A stretch of DNA of 64,000 nt from Burkholderia pyrrocinia (GTDB lineage: Bacteria > Pseudomonadota > Gammaproteobacteria > Burkholderiales > Burkholderiaceae): assembly GCF_018417535.1 (NCBI RefSeq), contig NZ_CP070979.1, positions 930,001 through 994,000 of the forward strand, read 5' to 3'. Below, in pieces: positions 1 through 9,081 of this stretch. Within the stretch, counting starts at the first letter, position 1, and every line of letters begins with the position of its first letter. The notes beneath the pieces were generated by a model, which worked only from the letters and a program-made list of their open reading frames with translations, was not told where the DNA came from and ran no database searches. Made by a program: the position numbers and the translations under genes.

Positions 1-390
1 CGGCCCCGTCGAATAGCCGATCCGGCCGGCCTGCAGGATCGCGTCGCGAACGCCGGACTCGGTGCCGATATCCGGCCGCACCGCACCCGCCGCCACCGCG
101 ACCGCGATGCCCGAGCGCGCGATCGCCACGCGGCTACGCGCGTCGACCTGGCCGTCGACCGCGAGCCGCGCGATCGCATCCGACGCGAGCACGACGAAAT
201 CGAACGGCTCGCCGGCCTGCACGCGCCGTGCCGCGTCGACACCGCCGACGGACCTGACCGACACGCGGCATCCCGTTTCGTCCGCATAAGCGGCGGCCAG
301 TCGCGCCAGCACCGGCCGCATCGCCATCGACGAAATGCCGGTGACGGCAGCAGCCGCGCAGTCGGTCTGCACCATCGTCGCCCCCCGCAT
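1..390 (-). CDS. ModA-like periplasmic-binding-fold protein without signal peptide (3' end outside window)
   Basis: The visible 130 residues look like the first lobe of a molybdate/sulfate-type substrate-binding protein: an early TGISSMAM stretch, then AARRVQAGEPFDFVVLAS, a pattern typical of ModA-like folds. It starts with ATG at 390, overlapping the TGA of the upstream aldolase gene (TGATG), so translation is probably coupled. There is no hydrophobic signal peptide, so the protein should stay in the cytoplasm and is unlikely to be an ordinary transport receptor. Its place as the last visible gene of the gallate operon suggests binding of, or action on, a pathway intermediate, but this is inference. 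The C-terminus lies beyond the window edge. Confidence 0.7.
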   Translation of the reverse strand, partial: MRGATMVQTDCAAAAVTGISSMAMRPVLARLAAAYADETGCRVSVRSVGGVDAARRVQAGEPFDFVVLASDAIARLAVDGQVDARSRVAIARSGIAVAVAAGAVRPDIGTESGVRDAILQAGRIGYSTGP

Positions 391-1073
391 CAGTCGATGT
401 AGCGCAGGCCGGCCTGCCGCAGCGGCTCGCGCATGTCGTACATGTCGAGTCCCAGCACGCCTGACGCGAGCTTCGCGCGCTTCGCGGCTTCGTTCGCCTC
501 GCGCGCGATCGCCTTGTCGAGCACGTCGGCAGCGCGCGCGGCCGGCACCACGACCACGCCGTCGTCGTCCGCGACGATCACGTCGCCGGGATTGACGAGC
601 GCGCCCGCGCACACGACCGGCACGTTCACCGAACCGAGCGTCGCCTTGATCGTGCCTTTCGCGGAGATCGCCTTGCTCCAGACCGGAAACTGCATCGCTT
701 CGAGCACCGCGACGTCGCGTACGCCCGCATCGATGATCAGCGCCTGTGCGCCGCGCGCCTTGAAGCTCGTCGCGAGCAGGTCGCCGAAATAGCCGTCGGT
801 GCAATCCGCGGTGATCGCCGCGACGACCACGTCGCCCGGTCGGACCTGCTCGGCCGCGACATGCATCATCCAGTTGTCGCCCGGATGCAGCAGCACGGTG
901 ACGGCCGTGCCGGACGCCAGCGCACGCGGATAGATCGGCCGCATGTACGGCTTCAGCAGGCCGGTGCGGCCCATCGCCTCGTGCACCGTCGCCGAGCCGA
1001 GCGCACCGAGCCGCGCGGCGACGTCCGGATCCGCGCGGCGGATCGTGCGGTAAACCACGCCAAGTTCATTCAT
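390..1073 (-). CDS. galC: 4-carboxy-4-hydroxy-2-oxoadipate aldolase (RraA/LigK family)
   Basis: A 227-residue RraA-like protein of the class II aldolase group that splits 4-carboxy-4-hydroxy-2-oxoadipate into pyruvate and oxaloacetate, the last step of gallate/protocatechuate 4,5-cleavage. The family hallmarks are visible: [20 protein letters not shown] near residues 70-90, then [15 protein letters not shown] and the metal/substrate loop IIDAGVRDV. The ATG at 1073 was chosen because the family begins with such a short N-terminus and because the stop of the upstream hydratase gene is only 2 bases away. It lies in one run with hydratase and carrier genes for the same pathway, which supports the substrate assignment over the generic name RraA. 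Confidence 0.88.
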   Translation of the reverse strand: MNELGVVYRTIRRADPDVAARLGALGSATVHEAMGRTGLLKPYMRPIYPRALASGTAVTVLLHPGDNWMMHVAAEQVRPGDVVVAAITADCTDGYFGDLLATSFKARGAQALIIDAGVRDVAVLEAMQFPVWSKAISAKGTIKATLGSVNVPVVCAGALVNPGDVIVADDDGVVVVPAARAADVLDKAIAREANEAAKRAKLASGVLGLDMYDMREPLRQAGLRYID

Positions 1074-1075
1074 GA

Positions 1076-2101
1076 TCACAACCCCTTCGCTTTCAGTTGC
1101 GCATCCAGACGCGGATACACGCGTCGCGCATTGCCTTCGTAGATCTTGTGCCGCGCGTGCGCATCGAGCGACGACGCCTCGATGTAGCGCTTCGTATCGT
1201 CGTAGTAGTGGCCGGTCTCGGGATCGATCCCGCGCACCGCGCCGATCATCTCGCTCGCGAACAGGATGTTGTCCACCGGGATCACGCCGGTCAGCAGGTC
1301 GATGCCGGGCTGGTGATACACGCACGTATCGAAGAACACGTTGTTCAGCAGATGGTCTTTCAGCAGCGGCTTCTTCAGCTCCTGCGCGAGCCCGCGAAAA
1401 CGTCCCCAGTGATACGGCACCGCGCCGCCGCCATGCGGAATCACGAAGCGCAGCGTCGGGAAATCACGGAACAGGTCGGAGGTCAGGCACTGCATGAAGG
1501 CCGTCGTATCGGCATTCAGGTAATGCGCGCCGGTCGTGTGGAAGCACGCGTTGCAGCTCGTGCTCACATGGATCATCGCGGGAATGTCGTACTCGACCAT
1601 CTTCTCGTAGACCGGATACCAGTAGCGGTCCGACAGCGGCGGGCTGGTCCAGTGGCCGCCGGACGGGTCGGGGTTCAGGTTGAGCGCGACATTGCCGTAT
1701 TCGTCGACACACCGGACGAGCTCCGGAATGCAGGTCGCGACATCGACGCCCGGGCTCTGCGGCAGCATCGCGGCCGGCACGAAGCGATCGGGGAAAAGCT
1801 GGTGCACGCGATGGCACAGCTCGTTGCACACGGCCGCCCACGTGCTCGACACCGCGAAATCGCCGATGTGATGCGCCATGAAGCTCGCGCGCGGGCTGAA
1901 GACCGTCAGGTCGAGGCCGCGTTCGCGCATCAGCCGGAGCTGGTTGAGTTCGATCGATTCGCGCAGCTCGTCGTCGCCGATGTTCAGCTCGGAGACCTTC
2001 GGCCGCTCCGACGGGCTGTTGATCGCCGCGACCTGGCGATTGCGCCACGCCTCCAGCGCCTTCGGCGCGGTCGTGTAGTGGCCGTGAATATCGATGATCA
2101 T
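1076..2101 (-). CDS. ligJ: 4-oxalomesaconate hydratase (LigJ-type amidohydrolase)
   Basis: A 341-residue amidohydrolase-fold protein. It starts MIIDIHGHY (the metal-binding HxH of the family), has MIHVSTSC near residue 180 and [16 protein letters not shown] near 230, and ends with [13 protein letters not shown], the pattern of LigJ-type 4-oxalomesaconate hydratases. The enzyme adds water to oxalomesaconate, made by gallate or protocatechuate ring cleavage, giving the substrate of the adjacent aldolase. The start is set by AGGAG five bases before ATG at 2101. It is packed 2 bases ahead of the aldolase gene. Pseudomonas uses a non-homologous GalB for this step, so this cluster is of the LigJ type. 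Confidence 0.88.
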   Translation of the reverse strand: MIIDIHGHYTTAPKALEAWRNRQVAAINSPSERPKVSELNIGDDELRESIELNQLRLMRERGLDLTVFSPRASFMAHHIGDFAVSSTWAAVCNELCHRVHQLFPDRFVPAAMLPQSPGVDVATCIPELVRCVDEYGNVALNLNPDPSGGHWTSPPLSDRYWYPVYEKMVEYDIPAMIHVSTSCNACFHTTGAHYLNADTTAFMQCLTSDLFRDFPTLRFVIPHGGGAVPYHWGRFRGLAQELKKPLLKDHLLNNVFFDTCVYHQPGIDLLTGVIPVDNILFASEMIGAVRGIDPETGHYYDDTKRYIEASSLDAHARHKIYEGNARRVYPRLDAQLKAKGL

Positions 2102-2169
2102 GCATGCTCCTGCGTGTGATGACGTGTCCGGCCGCCTGCCGACCGCCGCGCCGGTTCGGCGCGGTCCGG

Positions 2170-3522
2170 TCAGTGCGCCGGGTTTTCCAGTTCCTGCGGT
2201 TCGGGCGCGCTCGCGCGCTGCGACGTCATGATCGCGATCGCGGCCAGCGTGGCCGGCACCGCGAGCATCGACAGGATCGCGTCGAACTTCCAGCCGAGCC
2301 CGAGCAGCGCGCCGCCGATCGCCGAGCCGAAGATGCTGCCGAAGCGCCCCATCCCGAGCATCCAGCTCACGCCGGTCGCCCGCGCGACGGTCGGGTAGCG
2401 ACCCGGCGCATACGCGTTCAGCCCCGTCTGCGCGCCGCTCATGCAGAAGCCGGCCGCGAACACCAGCAGCGCGAGCGACGACGACAGCGCACCGGCCCAT
2501 GCGAGCACGGCCACGCACAGCCCGCCGCCCAGATACGCGACGCCTATCACGGGCGCAGGCCGCACCTTGTCCATCAGCCAGCCGACGCCGATCGCGCCGA
2601 TCGTGCCGCCGATCTGGAACATCGCGGTCACGTTCGCGGCCGTGCTGACGGACAGGCCCGCATCCTTGATCAGCGTCGGCAGCCAGCCCGTCAGCAGGTA
2701 GATCACGAGCAGGCCCATGAAATACGTGATCCACAGCGACACGGTGACGAACCCGTAGCCTTGCGAGAACAGCACGCCGATCGGCTTGCGCGTCGGCAGC
2801 GGCGGCTCGTTCGACACGAACGTCTCGTCGCCGGCGAACTGCCCGCCGCACACGCGGTTCAGCAATGCGGCGATGCGCTGCGACGGCGCACCGCGCACGG
2901 CCAGCAACCGTGCCGATTCGGGCAGCAGCCACAGCTGCAGCGGAATCAGCAGCAGCGGCAGCGCGCCGCCGAACAGCAGCACCGTGCGCCAGCCGTGCAG
3001 CGGAATCAGCCAGCCGGCGACGAAGCCGATCAGCGCCGAGCCGAGGTTGAAGCCCGTGAACATCACGGTGATCATCAGCGCGCGCATCCGCTTCGGCGCG
3101 TACTCCGACAGCAGCGTCGTCGTGTTCGGCATTGCCGCGCCGAGACCGATGCCCGTCAGCAGCCGCAGCATCGCCATCTCGAACGGCGAATGCGCCTGTG
3201 CGGTCACGATCGTGAACACGCCGAACAGGCATACCGACGCGATCAGCACGCGCTTGCGCCCGAACCGGTCCGCGCTCGGGCCGGCCACCAGCGCGCCGAT
3301 CACGAGACCGATCGGCGCCGCACTCATCACGAGCCCGAACTCGGGCCGCGAGATCGCCCAGTCGTGGATGATCGACGGCGCGACGAAACCCATGATCGCG
3401 ACGTCCATCCCGTCGGCGATCACGACGAGGCAGCACAGTACGACCAGCAGCCACTGGTAGCGCGTCACCGGCCGGTCGTCGATGAACGACTTGATGTCGA
3501 CTATCTTTCCGCTTCCCATCAT
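2170..3522 (-). CDS. MFS aromatic acid:H+ symporter, probably gallate/protocatechuate uptake
   Basis: A 450-residue, 12-TM major facilitator of the AAHS (PcaK/GalT-like) group. Hallmarks are the DGMDVAIMGF motif in TM1, the loop 2-3 motif GPSADRFGRKRVL, and LTGIGLGAAMPNTTTLLSEY in TM4-5. It probably imports gallate or a related hydroxybenzoate with protons across the inner membrane. The start was set at the first of two adjacent ATG codons (3522), which follow AGGAG; a longer reading frame upstream runs over this ribosome site. It sits between the dioxygenase and the hydratase on the same strand, fitting a single catabolic operon. The exact substrate is inferred from the neighbours. Confidence 0.85.
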   Translation of the reverse strand: MMGSGKIVDIKSFIDDRPVTRYQWLLVVLCCLVVIADGMDVAIMGFVAPSIIHDWAISRPEFGLVMSAAPIGLVIGALVAGPSADRFGRKRVLIASVCLFGVFTIVTAQAHSPFEMAMLRLLTGIGLGAAMPNTTTLLSEYAPKRMRALMITVMFTGFNLGSALIGFVAGWLIPLHGWRTVLLFGGALPLLLIPLQLWLLPESARLLAVRGAPSQRIAALLNRVCGGQFAGDETFVSNEPPLPTRKPIGVLFSQGYGFVTVSLWITYFMGLLVIYLLTGWLPTLIKDAGLSVSTAANVTAMFQIGGTIGAIGVGWLMDKVRPAPVIGVAYLGGGLCVAVLAWAGALSSSLALLVFAAGFCMSGAQTGLNAYAPGRYPTVARATGVSWMLGMGRFGSIFGSAIGGALLGLGWKFDAILSMLAVPATLAAIAIMTSQRASAPEPQELENPAH

Positions 3523-3642
3523 GTCTCTCCTGTCTCCTTGGCGACGATCGTTCATATCGATTCGTCATCCTATTTATATGGCTTGATACGCTGCCTGAAC
3601 GACAGGACCAAGGCGCGCGATGTCACGCGCCCCCGTCACCCG

Positions 3643-4947
3643 TCAGGTGTTGTCCTGCTGCTCCGCGCCATCCCAGCCGAGCGGCCCCGCGCTCTTGCCC
3701 GCGACGGAATACAGCGCGCCGGGCGCGTTTCTCGTGCGCTGGAAATCTTCCAGCGATTCGCCGCGCATCGCCGCGTAGATATGCAGGTTCGAGACACCCG
3801 TCACCGCGCCGAGCTTTTCCAGCAGGAAGAAGATCACGCCGTAGCGCAGCAGGCCCGGCCAGTCGCGCCGGCGGATCAGGTCGCGCTCCTGCGCGCTGAG
3901 GCCGGCCGCGTCGAAGCTCGCTTCGGGGTCGCCCAGAAACTGCGCGCGATGTGCAGGCTCGATCATCCGGTGCAGATAGTCGTTGATCCGGTACGCGTCG
4001 ACGGCCTTCGCGATCGTGAACGGATAGGTGCCCGGCAGTTGCTCGACGCCGGCGAGCTCGGCAGCGATCCGCTGCCGGTGCCGTTCGGCCGCCGCCGTGT
4101 CGATGTCGGTGTCCGCCGGCTCGTAGACGGCCGTCGCGATGCCCGTCATCGACGGCAGGTAGTAGCTGCGATGCCGGCACACGACGCCGGCCGGCAACGC
4201 GCCGCGCATCGTCAGCCACATCACGACCTCGGCCCCTTCGTAACCGCCGAGCGTCGCGTATTCGGCAAGCGGCATGCCGGCGAGGCGCTCGGGATCGCGT
4301 TCGAGCAGGTCGAGAAAGCGTTCGTCCCATTCGGGATGATTGAAGCCCGAGCGCTCGCCGTGTACCTGGTGCGACAGCCCGCCCGTCGCGACGATCGCGA
4401 CGCGCAGATCCTCCGGATAGCTTTCGATCGCTCGGCGCAGCGCCTGCCCGAGCCGGTAGAAGCGGCGTGCGGACGGCACCGGCAACTGCAGCACGCCCAT
4501 CTGCAGCGGCACGAGCCGGACCGGCCAGTCGGGCCGATGCGGGCACAGCACCGACAGCGGCGAGAAACAGCCGTGATCGAGCGGCTTGTTCTGGAAGAAC
4601 GACATGTCGAACTCGTCGGCCATCAGCGACTGGCCGATATGCGCGGCAAACGCCGGATCGCCGGCGATCGGCGGCAGGTCGCGCGCGCCGCCGCCTTCGT
4701 CGGCCGGATGCCACTGCGGCCCGACGCCCAGCGCGAACGCCGAATAGTGATCGAAGAAGAACGACGTGACATGGTCGTTGTAGATGAACAGCAGCACGTC
4801 GGGGCGCCGGTCGGCGAGCCACGCGGCCAGCGGCGCGAAGTTCTCGAAGATCGGTGCCCACACGGGGTCGTCGCGCTTGTTCTTGTCGAACGCGAACCCG
4901 ATGGTGGGCGTGTGGGAGGCCGCGATGCCTCCGATAATCCGTGCCAT
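3643..4947 (-). CDS. galA: Gallate dioxygenase, fused LigB+LigA type extradiol enzyme
   Basis: A 434-residue type II extradiol dioxygenase that opens the ring of gallate to give 4-oxalomesaconate using Fe(II). The N-terminal ~285 residues form a LigB domain with candidate iron ligands: His12 (ASHTPTIGF), a His in YNDHVTSFFF and a His in GGLSHQVHGER. The C-terminal ~120 residues match the small LigA subunit (GVSNLHIYAAMRGESLEDF). This fusion of the two LigAB subunits is characteristic of gallate dioxygenases rather than protocatechuate 4,5-dioxygenase. The start at 4947 has AGGAG seven bases ahead. A 120-base gap separates it from the transporter gene, so an internal promoter is possible. Confidence 0.88.
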   Translation of the reverse strand: MARIIGGIAASHTPTIGFAFDKNKRDDPVWAPIFENFAPLAAWLADRRPDVLLFIYNDHVTSFFFDHYSAFALGVGPQWHPADEGGGARDLPPIAGDPAFAAHIGQSLMADEFDMSFFQNKPLDHGCFSPLSVLCPHRPDWPVRLVPLQMGVLQLPVPSARRFYRLGQALRRAIESYPEDLRVAIVATGGLSHQVHGERSGFNHPEWDERFLDLLERDPERLAGMPLAEYATLGGYEGAEVVMWLTMRGALPAGVVCRHRSYYLPSMTGIATAVYEPADTDIDTAAAERHRQRIAAELAGVEQLPGTYPFTIAKAVDAYRINDYLHRMIEPAHRAQFLGDPEASFDAAGLSAQERDLIRRRDWPGLLRYGVIFFLLEKLGAVTGVSNLHIYAAMRGESLEDFQRTRNAPGALYSVAGKSAGPLGWDGAEQQDNT

Positions 4948-5030
4948 GCCAATGCTCCTTCGTGATGCTCGAATGCGGTCCGGCCCGCCCGGCCGTCCGC
5001 GATAATTTGAATGCGTGCCGCGCCCGCTGC

Positions 5031-5585
5031 CTATGCGCGGCCGTGCGGCTGCGGCGCGAGGCTGCGCTTGACGACCAGCGCGAGCGGAACGGTAAAGACA
5101 AAGTGCGACATGAACCCGCCGACGATCACGTTCGGGTCGAAGTAGTTCGGGTGGTTGTTCGACGCGATCATGATCAGCGCGTGCATCACGATCCACGCGA
5201 CGATCGCGAAGAACAACGCGACGAACGTCGCTTCGAAGCCGCGCCGGCGAAACCACGGCCAGATCGCCGCGAACACGATGCCCCACGACAGCGCGAACGC
5301 AAAATGAATCGCGGTGCCGATGAAGTACGACCCGATGCCGAGCGCGTCCTGTACGGCCTTGCCGAACACGAGCCCCGTCGCGTTGCGCGGGATGCCGGCG
5401 AGCGGCATCAGGTGCTGCGCGCCGACCCATACCAGCGCCTCGTAGACCCAGATCAGCACCGCGCCCGTCAGGCCGCCGAGGATGCCCGCCCGCACCGTGT
5501 CCGCAACAGCGGCCCGTCCCGGCGATGCGTCTACCTGCATGCCGCCCACCGGCTTGCCGGCTCCCAACGTGTGCTGTCGTCCCAT
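5031..5585 (-). CDS. Four-TM membrane protein of unknown function
   Basis: A 184-residue protein with four predicted membrane segments (about residues 28-52, 80-102, 110-135 and 150-172) and conserved-looking polar residues inside them, such as HFAFALSWG and SHFVFTVPLA. It is the first gene of the gallate-side transcription unit, 83 bases ahead of the dioxygenase. It resembles in layout the shorter membrane protein at 59311-59766 (matching histidine-containing segments), so both may belong to one small Burkholderia membrane family. No enzymatic motif is visible. The ATG at 5585 lacks a strong ribosome site; an internal Met at about residue 16 is an alternative. Confidence 0.6.
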   Translation of the reverse strand: MGRQHTLGAGKPVGGMQVDASPGRAAVADTVRAGILGGLTGAVLIWVYEALVWVGAQHLMPLAGIPRNATGLVFGKAVQDALGIGSYFIGTAIHFAFALSWGIVFAAIWPWFRRRGFEATFVALFFAIVAWIVMHALIMIASNNHPNYFDPNVIVGGFMSHFVFTVPLALVVKRSLAPQPHGRA

Positions 5586-6038
5586 TGCGCTGCCTCGCTC
5601 GTTGAATGAGTGCCCCGCTCGGCGGGACGCCCGTGTGATCGGACAAACAATGAATCAGATGGCAGTCCGATACGCCGGCAACTGCGCCGATGCGGCTGCC
5701 GGGATCGAAATTACGCATTCGGTGGCTGTGCCAAGTAGCCGGGGAAAACCCTGAAATTTCATCGAGACGATATGACCGTCAAGCGTTCCCGTGCGACGCC
5801 GTTCACCTGACAGATAGCCGGGAAGCCCGCCGGATATGGCGCTCACGCCCGGCCGCGCGCGGGTCCGCCAGCAACGCCGCCGATCCGGACGATTAGAATC
5901 CGATAAACAAAACAGATAGGTTGATAAGCACGACGCAAGCTGCGGCGCCGCCGTTCCGGTAAAGTCGATCGACACCCGCCGCCGGCGCGCCGCATGCCGG
6001 CCGGCATGCAATGCGGCCCGTCCGCGCCTGACCGACCC
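5586..6038. promoter_or_regulatory. Divergent promoter region between the gallate operon and its LysR gene
   Basis: This 450-base gap lies between two genes read away from each other and holds no credible coding sequence. It has a distinctly A/T-rich patch around 5893-5932, as expected for promoters in this GC-rich genome. LysR proteins normally bind such shared regions, so the operator for the two-HTH regulator is expected here, but no unambiguous binding site was recognised. Confidence 0.45.
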
Positions 6039-7292
6039 ATGGACAACACCGAACTCCCGAACCTCGCCTGCCTGTACGCGGTGCAGCGCGTGGCCGAAGC
6101 CGGCAGCGTGAGCCGCGCGGCCGCGACGCTGTTTCGTGCGCAGTCGGCCGTCACGCGCGCCGTGCAGGAAATCGAAACGGCGCTCGGCGAACCGCTGTTC
6201 GACCGGAAACCGTCGGGCATGCTCGCGACGCCGGTCGGGCGCGCCGTGCTGAAGCGCAGCGAGCGCGTGTTTGCAGAACTCGGCGAGCTGGCGAACTGGT
6301 GCGCGCTACGCCAGTCGCGCCGGCGCGCATCGGCCGAAGGCGGGCTGCCCGCCTACCTGCTCAATACACGACGGCTTCGGTTGTTCTCGACACTCGCGCG
6401 GCACCGGCACATGCCGAGCGCGGCGCGCACGCTCGGCGTCACGCAGCCGGCCGTCAGCAGCGCGATCCGGATACTCGAGAGCGGCGCGGGGTTCGCGCTG
6501 TTCCATCGCCATCCGCGCGGCCTGCTGCTGACGACCGACGGCGAAACGTTCCTGCTGCACGTGCGGCGCGCGCTGAACGAATTGCGGCATGTCGCCGATG
6601 ACGTCGCGGCGCTGCACGGCAGCATCCAGGGCGTCGTGACCGTCGGCGCGCTGCCGCTCGGCCGCACGCTGATGCTGCCCGAAGCCGTCGCGCGCGTCGT
6701 CACGCGCTTCCCGAAGGTACGCGTGATCACCGACGAAAGCGCGTATGAGGCACTGGTCGCCGGCGTGCGCGCGGGCGACATCGACTTCATCCTCGGCGCG
6801 CTGCGCGCCAGCGCCCCGACGAGCGACCTCGAGAACGAACGATTGATGTCGGAGAGCCTCGTCGTGCTCGCGCGGCGCGATCATCCGCTCGCCGGCGTGC
6901 GCAACCTCGGCATCAAAAGCCTCGCCGGTGCGCAATGGATCCTGCCGCGCAGCCATTCGCCCGCGCGCGGCCTGTTCGACGCGCTGTTCCGCCGCATGAA
7001 GCTCAGGCCGCCGATGCCGACGGTCGAAACGGCCGACCTCGCCGTGATCCGCGGCCTGCTGCTGCATACCGACATGCTCGCGGTGCTGTCCGCGCAGCAG
7101 CTCCATTACGAGTGCGATTCGGGGCTGCTGGCCGTCCTCGACGTCGCGCCGATGCGCGAGACGACGCGCGATATCGGCCTGATGACGCGCACCGGCAGCC
7201 CGCCGTCGCCGGCCGCGCGTGCGCTGATCGACGCGATCCGCATCGTGGCGACCGAAGTCGCGCGCTCGCCGCACACGGCCGTCGCGCGATAA
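6039..7292 (+). CDS. LysR-family regulator with two tandem HTH domains, likely gallate regulator
   Basis: A 417-residue protein about 110 residues longer than a normal LysR regulator. Residues 9-68 form one LysR HTH (SVSRAAATLFRAQSAVTRAV, then GEPLFDRK). Residues 111-170 form a second, complete one (MPSAARTLGVTQPAVSSAIR, then LFHRHPRGLLLTTDGETFL). The effector-binding domain follows from about residue 197. The ATG at 6039 was chosen because it directly precedes the first HTH; an upstream in-frame ATG at 5994 is possible but adds no recognisable sequence. It is divergent from the gallate operon, the classic place for its activator. Two HTH units in one chain suggest an unusual DNA-binding stoichiometry. 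Confidence 0.85.
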   Translation: MDNTELPNLACLYAVQRVAEAGSVSRAAATLFRAQSAVTRAVQEIETALGEPLFDRKPSGMLATPVGRAVLKRSERVFAELGELANWCALRQSRRRASAEGGLPAYLLNTRRLRLFSTLARHRHMPSAARTLGVTQPAVSSAIRILESGAGFALFHRHPRGLLLTTDGETFLLHVRRALNELRHVADDVAALHGSIQGVVTVGALPLGRTLMLPEAVARVVTRFPKVRVITDESAYEALVAGVRAGDIDFILGALRASAPTSDLENERLMSESLVVLARRDHPLAGVRNLGIKSLAGAQWILPRSHSPARGLFDALFRRMKLRPPMPTVETADLAVIRGLLLHTDMLAVLSAQQLHYECDSGLLAVLDVAPMRETTRDIGLMTRTGSPPSPAARALIDAIRIVATEVARSPHTAVAR

Positions 7293-7482
7293 GGAAAGCG
7301 CATGGCTGTCACGCCATGTTCGCATTGCATGGGCGGCGGACCTCAACCGACAATTTCCAATGTTGTCCGGTCGGATCGGCATTGATTCGCCAAATCGTCA
7401 TAAAAGATCGAGATACCGTTGCGGCGGCCACGTCTGCGCCCCGCGCGGTGCGCGCCAACCCACTTCTGAAGGAGCGACACGC

Positions 7483-8379
7483 ATGCACGAATCGACGATC
7501 GCGTTCATCGGATTCGGCGAGGCCGGCGGCCTGCTCGGCGGCGCGCTGGCCGCGCGGAATGTCCTCGTGACGATGTACGACCGGCAGCTCGACGATTCAC
7601 GCACCGCGCCCGCGATGCGCGACAAGGCCGCGCGCCTGAACGTGCAGGCCGCGCCGACACTCGCCGATGCGATCCGCGATGCGCGATGGATCGTCTCCGC
7701 CGTCACGGCGTCGTCCGATGCCGACGTCGTCGCAGCCGTGTCCGCGTGCATCCGGCCGGGGCAGACCTTCATCGACATCAACTCGGTATCGCCCGCGATG
7801 AAGCAGCACGGCCAGCGGCTGATCGAAGCCGCCGGCGGCCGCTATGTCGAATCGGCCGTGATGGCACCCGTGCCGCCTTACGGGCTCGCCGTGCCGATGC
7901 TGCTGGGCGGCCCGCAGGCCGAAACGGTCGCGCCGGAGCTGAATACGCTCGGCTTCGACGCGCGGGCCGTGTCGAATCGGGTCGGCGTCGCGTCGGCGGC
8001 GAAGATGTGCCGCAGCGTGATGATCAAGGGCATCGAGGCGCTGACCATCGAATGCCTGGGCGCCGCCCGCGCGTACGGGGCCGATGCGCTCGTGCTCGCA
8101 TCGTTGCGGCAGACGTTCGATCAGTTCGCGACGTCGCCCGACCTGCCCGGCTACCTGATCAGCCGTGTCGCCGAACATGGCCGCCGCCGCGCGGCGGAGA
8201 TGCGCGAAGTCTGCGAAACGCTGCGCGAAGCCGGCATGGCGCCGGAGATGAGCGAAGCGTGTGCGCGCGTGCAGGATCGATTCGTCGACACGATGGCCGC
8301 GCGCGGGCTCGATTACGATGCGCTGCTGCCGTTCGACTGGGCGCAGGTGCTCGACCTGCTGGACGACCGGCAGCGATAG
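7483..8379 (+). CDS. NAD(P)-dependent beta-hydroxyacid-type dehydrogenase with DUF1932 domain
   Basis: A 298-residue protein with an N-terminal Rossmann fold (IAFIGFGEAGGLLGGALA, a GxGxxG variant). A 6-phosphogluconate-dehydrogenase-like helical C-terminus carries the DUF1932 pattern, including SAAKMCRSVMIKGIEALTIE around residue 165-185 with the usual catalytic-type lysine. It probably oxidises or reduces a hydroxyacid. AAGGAG lies eight bases before the ATG at 7483. It follows the gallate regulator on the same strand after 190 bases and may act on a side product of aromatic degradation; the substrate cannot be read from sequence. Confidence 0.75.
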   Translation: MHESTIAFIGFGEAGGLLGGALAARNVLVTMYDRQLDDSRTAPAMRDKAARLNVQAAPTLADAIRDARWIVSAVTASSDADVVAAVSACIRPGQTFIDINSVSPAMKQHGQRLIEAAGGRYVESAVMAPVPPYGLAVPMLLGGPQAETVAPELNTLGFDARAVSNRVGVASAAKMCRSVMIKGIEALTIECLGAARAYGADALVLASLRQTFDQFATSPDLPGYLISRVAEHGRRRAAEMREVCETLREAGMAPEMSEACARVQDRFVDTMAARGLDYDALLPFDWAQVLDLLDDRQR

Positions 8380-8436
8380 GAACCGGCCACGCCGCGCGGA
8401 CGTCGCGACGCCTGCCGTCGAAGCCGATCGCGCGAA

Positions 8437-9003
8437 CTACCGCAGCGCCTGTGCCGCCTGCGCCTGCTCTGCCGAAAACGCGTCTTCCACGAACCGGATC
8501 ACGTCGTCGAGCGACGACGTGCATACGGCGCCGGCAGCGAGCTCCCGAAACGCGCCATCCGGCCCGAAGCAGACGAGCGGCTTGCGCCAGCGTTGCGCGA
8601 GCGAAATCTCCTCGGCCGTGCCGTGCCCGCCCGGCAGTGCGACGATCAGGTCGCTGCTCAGCACGTTCACGTAGTTGCGGTTGATCGTCTGCGGATCGGC
8701 GCCCGGTTCGCGGCGCGGCAGCGGCGTGAGGATCGGGATGTCGACGAACGGATGCGGATAGCCGTCGAGCGGCACGAAGCCCGCGAGCGGATCGGCCTGC
8801 GTCGGCAGGATGCCGATCGAGCGCCCGGCCCGCCCCGGCACGCCGGCAAACGCGCGCGCGACCGCCAGCATCACACCCTGCCCGCCGCCCGTCAGCAGGT
8901 TGAAGCCGGCCTGCGCAAGCCACGCACCGAGCGGTTCCGAAAACGCGAGCCACGGCTCCTTGCCCGAGCCCATCACGCCGATCGTTCTGTTTTTCTGTTG
9001 CAT
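8437..9003 (-). CDS. LOG-like / TIGR00725-type nucleotide-binding protein
   Basis: A 188-residue Rossmann-like protein of the SLOG superfamily. It shows IGVMGSGKEPW at the start, NLLTGGGQGVMLAVARAF near residue 35-52, and ALPGGHGTAEEISLAQRW near 125-140, where PGGxGT-E is the family's nucleotide-binding signature. Relatives include cytokinin-type phosphoribohydrolases (LOG) and putative molybdenum-cofactor carriers; the missing R-x-x-x-M part of the strict LOG motif makes a true LOG hydrolase less certain. It lies 78 bases downstream of an MFS gene on the same strand. Confidence 0.7.
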   Translation of the reverse strand: MQQKNRTIGVMGSGKEPWLAFSEPLGAWLAQAGFNLLTGGGQGVMLAVARAFAGVPGRAGRSIGILPTQADPLAGFVPLDGYPHPFVDIPILTPLPRREPGADPQTINRNYVNVLSSDLIVALPGGHGTAEEISLAQRWRKPLVCFGPDGAFRELAAGAVCTSSLDDVIRFVEDAFSAEQAQAAQALR

Positions 9004-9081
9004 CGTGGTTTGCGGTGAAGTCGTTGCTGTGCGCGCGAGCGTGTCAGGGTGCGGCTGCGGGCGGGCCCGCGCCCGCCGCGC

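Noticed and set aside
2104..4965. A very long plus-strand open frame (over 900 codons) opposite the gallate genes
   Set aside because: It is an antisense shadow. The minus-strand genes there have family motifs and ribosome sites, while this frame is Arg/His/Gln-rich without any domain.
8437..9003. Calling this gene a true lysine decarboxylase
   Set aside because: That label is a historic misannotation of LOG-like proteins; the sequence has the PGGxGT motif but no PLP-binding features.
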